Assembly (NCBI GenBank): GCA_000437495.1
Contig: FR897785.1
Location: forward strand, 1 to 10,065
Reading direction: 5' to 3'
Source of the DNA: Prevotella sp. CAG:485
GTDB taxonomy: Bacteria > Bacteroidota > Bacteroidia > Bacteroidales > Muribaculaceae
DNA length: 10,065 nucleotides
In this document: positions 8,015-10,065 of the stretch, in pieces
How positions within the stretch are numbered: position 1 is the stretch's first letter
Layout: each line of letters opens with the position of its first letter
Program-made: the position numbers and the translations under genes
Notes under the pieces: model-generated
The model's database searches: none
Seen by the model: only the letters and a program-made list of their open reading frames with translations
What the model was told of the DNA's origin: nothing

Positions 8015-8022
8015 CAAATCTG
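8015..8022 (-). promoter_or_regulatory. Weak candidate -7 element for lpxB
   Basis: On the minus strand this reads CAGATTTG, seven of eight against the Bacteroidetes TAnnTTTG consensus, about 45 nt upstream of the lpxB start. A TTTG (complement of 8047-8050) lies 24 nt further upstream, longer than the usual spacing of about 19-21 nt. The stretch between the two is the inverted repeat at 8022-8044. Confidence 0.25.
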
Positions 8023-8044
8023 ACGCTTATTATAATATAGCGTC
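8022..8044. promoter_or_regulatory. Interrupted inverted repeat in the lpxB divergent intergenic region
   Basis: The arms GACGCT (8022-8027) and AGCGTC (8039-8044) are exact complements. The centre TATTATAATA (8028-8037) is itself a perfect palindrome, leaving one unpaired T at 8038. The dyad lies in the 94-bp gap between divergent lpxB and the beta-helix lipoprotein gene. Its position suits an operator serving one or both promoters; a cruciform or RNA hairpin is also possible. The function is inferred only from symmetry and place. Confidence 0.45.
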
Positions 8045-8064
8045 GGCAAATCCGTTTTTATTGT

Positions 8065-9480
8065 ATGAGAAAACTACGATTTATACCTATGCTGCTTCTC
8101 GGCGCGCTCACCCTGCTTCTGCCCGCCGGTTGCATCAACGACGATATCACCACCTCTCCCACCGCCACTCTCACCTTCTCGCGCGACACTCTCAGCTTCG
8201 ACACTATATTCACCGAAACGGGCACCCCAACGGCCCGCATGATTGTCTATAACCGCAACTCAAAAGGGGTCGTCATCTCATCCATCAGGATGCGCAACGC
8301 CGATTCCAACTTCCAGCTCAACGTTGACGGCATGAGCGGTCGAGAATTTCACGACGTGGAAATTCGTGGCAAAGACTCCATCTATGTCTTTGTGGAGTGC
8401 TACATCGACAAGGCTCAGAACAGCGAGCCTCTCTTCGTTGAAGACCAGCTGGAATTCGTCACCAACGGTGTGGCGCAGACTGTTCAGGTTGAGGCTTGGG
8501 GGCAGAATGTAACGCGCCTGCGCGGTCTCACTTACAACAACGACGTCACTCTAACCGCCGAGCAACCTTACGTCATCTTCGACTCGCTGATAATCGCCTC
8601 GGGAGCCACTCTCAACATTGAGCCGGGAGCCAGGGTCCTCTTCCACGACAAGGCTTTCCTGCGCGTCGACGGGCGGCTCAACGCGGTCGGTCAACAGGGC
8701 CGTATGATTCAGCTGCGCGGCGACCGTTCAGACAAGGTGCTGCCTAACCTCACATATCAGGAAATGGCATCGCAATGGCGCGGCATACACATCAGCGCTC
8801 AAAGCTTCGACAACAGGCTGGAATTTGTAGATATGCGTTCCACCGAGCAGGGCCTCATCATCGACTCCTGCGGCAACACCGACCGCTCCAAGCTCCTCAT
8901 CGTCAACTCATGGCTTCACAACAGCGCAGGCCGCGTGCTCACATCCTCTCACGCCAAGGTGGAAGCCTACGGCACTGTCTTCTCCGACGCCGCACTCGGC
9001 GTAGTGAGTCTCACCGCAGGCATTCATAAAATGGTACAATGCACTTTTGCCAACTACTACCTCTTTGCCGCCCCCTCCGGACCTATCGTCGGGCTCTACG
9101 GACTCAAAGCCGACGAGACGCCTGTGCCCATGAACGCTCAGTTCCAGAACTGCATCATTGCGGGCCTGGGCAACCCCATCACGCCGGGCGACCTCACCGA
9201 CACCAACGTTTATCTCTATTACACTCTCTTTGAGGCCGACGGCAAAAACGACGATCACTTCCTCGAATGTCTGTGGGACAAAGACCCGCTCTTCCTCACC
9301 GACCGCCCGAAATACTACTTCAACTACCACGTACAGCCCAAATCACCGGCTCTAAACGCCGGCTTAGCTTCCTACGTCACTCCCATCTGTCTCTACGACA
9401 TGGACGGCAACGACCGTCTCACCCTGGGCGCCCCCACCCTCGGCGCCTACTCCGACCCCGAAGCCCCCGCCCCCGAATAA
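8065..9480 (+). CDS. Lipoprotein with predicted right-handed beta-helix fold
   Basis: A 471-residue envelope lipoprotein. The signal peptide MRKLRFIPMLLLGALTLLLP ends at a lipobox (LPAGC) with Cys23. Asp-Asp at +3/+4 after the Cys is a weak hint of surface export, as acidic residues there favour that in Bacteroidetes. Residues about 35-150 form a beta-rich N-terminal domain (LTFSRDTLSFDTIFTETG, then MIVYNRNSKGVVISSIRM) seen in a conserved Bacteroidales family. Residues about 165-410 carry repeats of the kind found in right-handed beta-helices (LNIEPGARVLFH, then FLRVDGRLNAVG, then WRGIHISAQS, LIVNSWLHNS, QFQNCIIAGL). The C-terminal part (SPALNAG, then YDMDGNDR and LGAPTLGAY) is the usual end of such proteins. 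No catalytic site of a polysaccharide lyase is evident. It stands divergent to lpxB; the substrate or partner is unknown. Confidence 0.88.
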   Translation: MRKLRFIPMLLLGALTLLLPAGCINDDITTSPTATLTFSRDTLSFDTIFTETGTPTARMIVYNRNSKGVVISSIRMRNADSNFQLNVDGMSGREFHDVEIRGKDSIYVFVECYIDKAQNSEPLFVEDQLEFVTNGVAQTVQVEAWGQNVTRLRGLTYNNDVTLTAEQPYVIFDSLIIASGATLNIEPGARVLFHDKAFLRVDGRLNAVGQQGRMIQLRGDRSDKVLPNLTYQEMASQWRGIHISAQSFDNRLEFVDMRSTEQGLIIDSCGNTDRSKLLIVNSWLHNSAGRVLTSSHAKVEAYGTVFSDAALGVVSLTAGIHKMVQCTFANYYLFAAPSGPIVGLYGLKADETPVPMNAQFQNCIIAGLGNPITPGDLTDTNVYLYYTLFEADGKNDDHFLECLWDKDPLFLTDRPKYYFNYHVQPKSPALNAGLASYVTPICLYDMDGNDRLTLGAPTLGAYSDPEAPAPE

Positions 9481-9509
9481 TACCTCTCCTCCCCCTTCCG
9501 GGCCTCTTT

Positions 9510-9554
9510 TATGTAACCTATGTTTCGTATGTAACTTATGTTGCGTATGTTCCC
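9510..9554 (+). repeat. 9-nt tandem array B1, five units of TATGTNNCN type
   Basis: Five head-to-tail units of 9 nt: TATGTAACC, TATGTTTCG, TATGTAACT, TATGTTGCG, TATGTTCCC. The first five bases are invariant and the last four vary. The bases 9512-9542 recur at 9814-9844 with two differences, so B1 and B2 share a common source beyond the 9-nt unit. Confidence 0.9.
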
Positions 9555-9561
9555 CCGCGCA

Positions 9562-9623
9562 TTCTCCCTCTTCTTCCTTTCTCTTCTTCCTCTTTCCCTC
9601 TCCTCTTTCCCTCTCCTCTTTCC
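9562..9623. repeat. 62-nt pure pyrimidine tract with a 13-nt triplication
   Basis: All 62 bases on the plus strand are C or T. Inside and just past it, a 13-nt unit (TCCTCTTTCCCTC) occurs three times in tandem at 9588-9600, 9601-9613 and 9614-9626, the last copy with one change. Such tracts are prone to slippage and can adopt triplex structure. Confidence 0.85.
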
Positions 9624-9648
9624 ATCTCTCACTTTCTTTCTACGCCCT

Positions 9649-9679
9649 AAAATTTGTTTCGGCTCAGCGCTTTAGCGCC
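9649..9679 (+). repeat. 31-nt dispersed repeat A, copy 1
   Basis: The element starts AAAATTTGTTTC, then GGCTCAGCGC, then TTTAGCGCC. Copy 2 (9748-9778) differs from it at one position and copy 3 (9893-9923) at two. It contains CAGCGC and TAGCGC as a short direct repeat and a small GCGC-TTTA-GCGC dyad. Confidence 0.9.
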
Positions 9680-9747
9680 TCCCTTACCGCTGCCGCTCTT
9701 TCCTCGCAAGCCTCACTTGGCGCCCTTACACCCCTCTTTTCTCTTCA

Positions 9748-9778
9748 AAAATTTGTTTCAGCTCAGCGCTTTAGCGCC
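9748..9778 (+). repeat. 31-nt dispersed repeat A, copy 2
   Basis: Identical to copy 1 except A for G at position 13 (TTTCAGCTC). It is preceded by an extra A, like copy 3. It starts 99 nt after copy 1 starts. Confidence 0.9.
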
Positions 9779-9811
9779 GCTTTACCCGGCGTGCTCTCTC
9801 TTGCATCTCTT

Positions 9812-9847
9812 TCTGTAACTTATGTTTCGTATGTAATTTATGTTACC
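9812..9847 (+). repeat. 9-nt tandem array B2, four units
   Basis: Units are TCTGTAACT, TATGTTTCG, TATGTAATT and TATGTTACC, the first degenerate. The 31 nt at 9814-9844 match 9512-9542 of B1 with two C/T differences. It sits between copies 2 and 3 of repeat A. Confidence 0.9.
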
Positions 9848-9892
9848 CCTCACGAGCCTCCCTTAGTGCCCTTTCTTCCCTCTTTGCTCCCA

Positions 9893-9923
9893 AAAATTTG
9901 TTTCGGCTCAACGCTTTAACGCC
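9893..9923 (+). repeat. 31-nt dispersed repeat A, copy 3
   Basis: Matches copy 1 apart from G-to-A at two sites, giving CAACGC and TAACGC in place of CAGCGC and TAGCGC. The two changes keep the internal direct repeat but break the GCGC dyad. It starts 145 nt after copy 2 starts. Confidence 0.9.
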
Positions 9924-9954
9924 GCCTCTCGCTGCTGCACACCTTTCTTCCCAA

Positions 9955-10017
9955 AAAGCCCATGCTTCCCATTTCTCCCAAAATTCCCATCATTCCCATT
10001 ATTCCCATCTCTCCCAT
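9955..10017. repeat. 9-nt tandem array C, seven units ending in CCCAT
   Basis: Seven units of 9 nt: AAAGCCCAT, GCTTCCCAT, TTCTCCCAA, AATTCCCAT, CATTCCCAT, TATTCCCAT, CTCTCCCAT. On the minus strand the unit is ATGGGANNN. The unit length equals that of arrays B1 and B2, but the sequence is unrelated. Confidence 0.85.
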
Positions 10018-10065
10018 CTTTGCTGCAAGGGCATTAAAAAAGGGAGTGTATCGTAATTCGATTTT

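Larger units (their letters stand above)
9481..10065. other. Gene-free, pyrimidine-rich repeat mosaic
   Basis: No credible gene is present in these 585 bases. The plus strand is strongly pyrimidine-rich and holds several repeat families in the order B1, pyrimidine tract, A1, A2, B2, A3, C, each listed separately. The last 40 bases before the window edge are a plain A-rich stretch followed by GGGAGTGTATCG and a short ATCG/CGAT dyad at 10050-10062, which I cannot assign. Confidence 0.8.

Noticed and set aside
6999..8252. Long plus-strand open frame of 417 codons
   Set aside because: It is antisense to lpxB and runs into the lipoprotein gene in another frame; the translation is rich in Arg, His and Gln with no recognisable domain, while lpxB is certain.
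8908..9330. Minus-strand open frame inside the beta-helix lipoprotein gene
   Set aside because: Val/Glu/Gly-rich shadow translation; the plus-strand gene has a signal peptide and repeat structure.
9660..9679. Repeat A as a transcription terminator
   Set aside because: The dyad is only GCGC-TTTA-GCGC, no U-tract follows directly on either strand, and copy 3 breaks the dyad.
9649..9923. CRISPR array made of the 31-nt repeats
   Set aside because: There are only three copies, with spacers of 68 and 114 nt that differ in length and share partial similarity; no cas genes are in view.
9916..10017. Minus-strand ORF of 33 codons through array C (MGX repeats)
   Set aside because: It follows directly from the 9-nt repeat and ends inside repeat A; no start signal or known family supports it.

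Overview
The window looks like a chromosomal segment of a Gram-negative Bacteroidales bacterium. A Muribaculaceae-like gut member is my best guess, but that is inference from protein style. The support is a lipid A synthase (LpxB), two lipoproteins with signal-peptidase II lipoboxes, an outer-membrane polysaccharide export system, promoter-like elements of the Bacteroidetes TAnnTTTG type, and little sign of Shine-Dalgarno sites. No rRNA, tRNA, CRISPR array or intact mobile element was recognised.

Left part (1-5708, all minus strand) is the export/assembly end of a cell-surface polysaccharide (capsule, O-antigen or exopolysaccharide) locus. In transcription order it holds a Wza-like outer-membrane export lipoprotein, a Wzz/GumC-like chain-length protein without a kinase domain, a multi-spanning Wzy/O-antigen-ligase-like protein, and a glycosyltransferase that runs off the left edge. 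These four are tightly packed (29 nt gap or short overlaps) and probably form one operon. The last gene carries an in-frame TAG at codon 145, while the same frame stays open and clearly glycosyltransferase-like to the window edge. GC content falls sharply (roughly 57% to 33-38% in sampled 60-nt lines) between the chain-length gene and the Wzy-like gene, as expected for a conserved export block joined to a variable, exchanged assembly block. A separate GT4 glycosyltransferase (4623-5708) lies just upstream of the operon on the same strand.

Middle part (5709-7970) has a small fluoride channel gene (crcB/fluC, plus strand). Convergent to it is a minus-strand pair, lpxB followed by a GYF_2 (DUF4339) plus CD225-type membrane protein; their stop and start codons touch.

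Right part: a 94-bp divergent intergenic region with an interrupted inverted repeat separates lpxB from a plus-strand lipoprotein with a predicted right-handed beta-helix fold. After it comes 585 bp without a gene. That stretch is a mosaic of short repeats: two 9-nt-period tandem arrays of one family (TATGTNNCN), a third 9-nt-period array (NNNTCCCAT type), three dispersed copies of a 31-nt element, and a 62-nt pure pyrimidine tract with a 13-nt triplication.

The cell-envelope theme is consistent: polysaccharide polymerisation and export, lipid A assembly and envelope lipoproteins. I see no clear evidence of a wholly new system. The observations most worth checking are the amber-interrupted glycosyltransferase, the repeat mosaic at 9481-10017, and the inverted repeat in the lpxB divergent promoter region.
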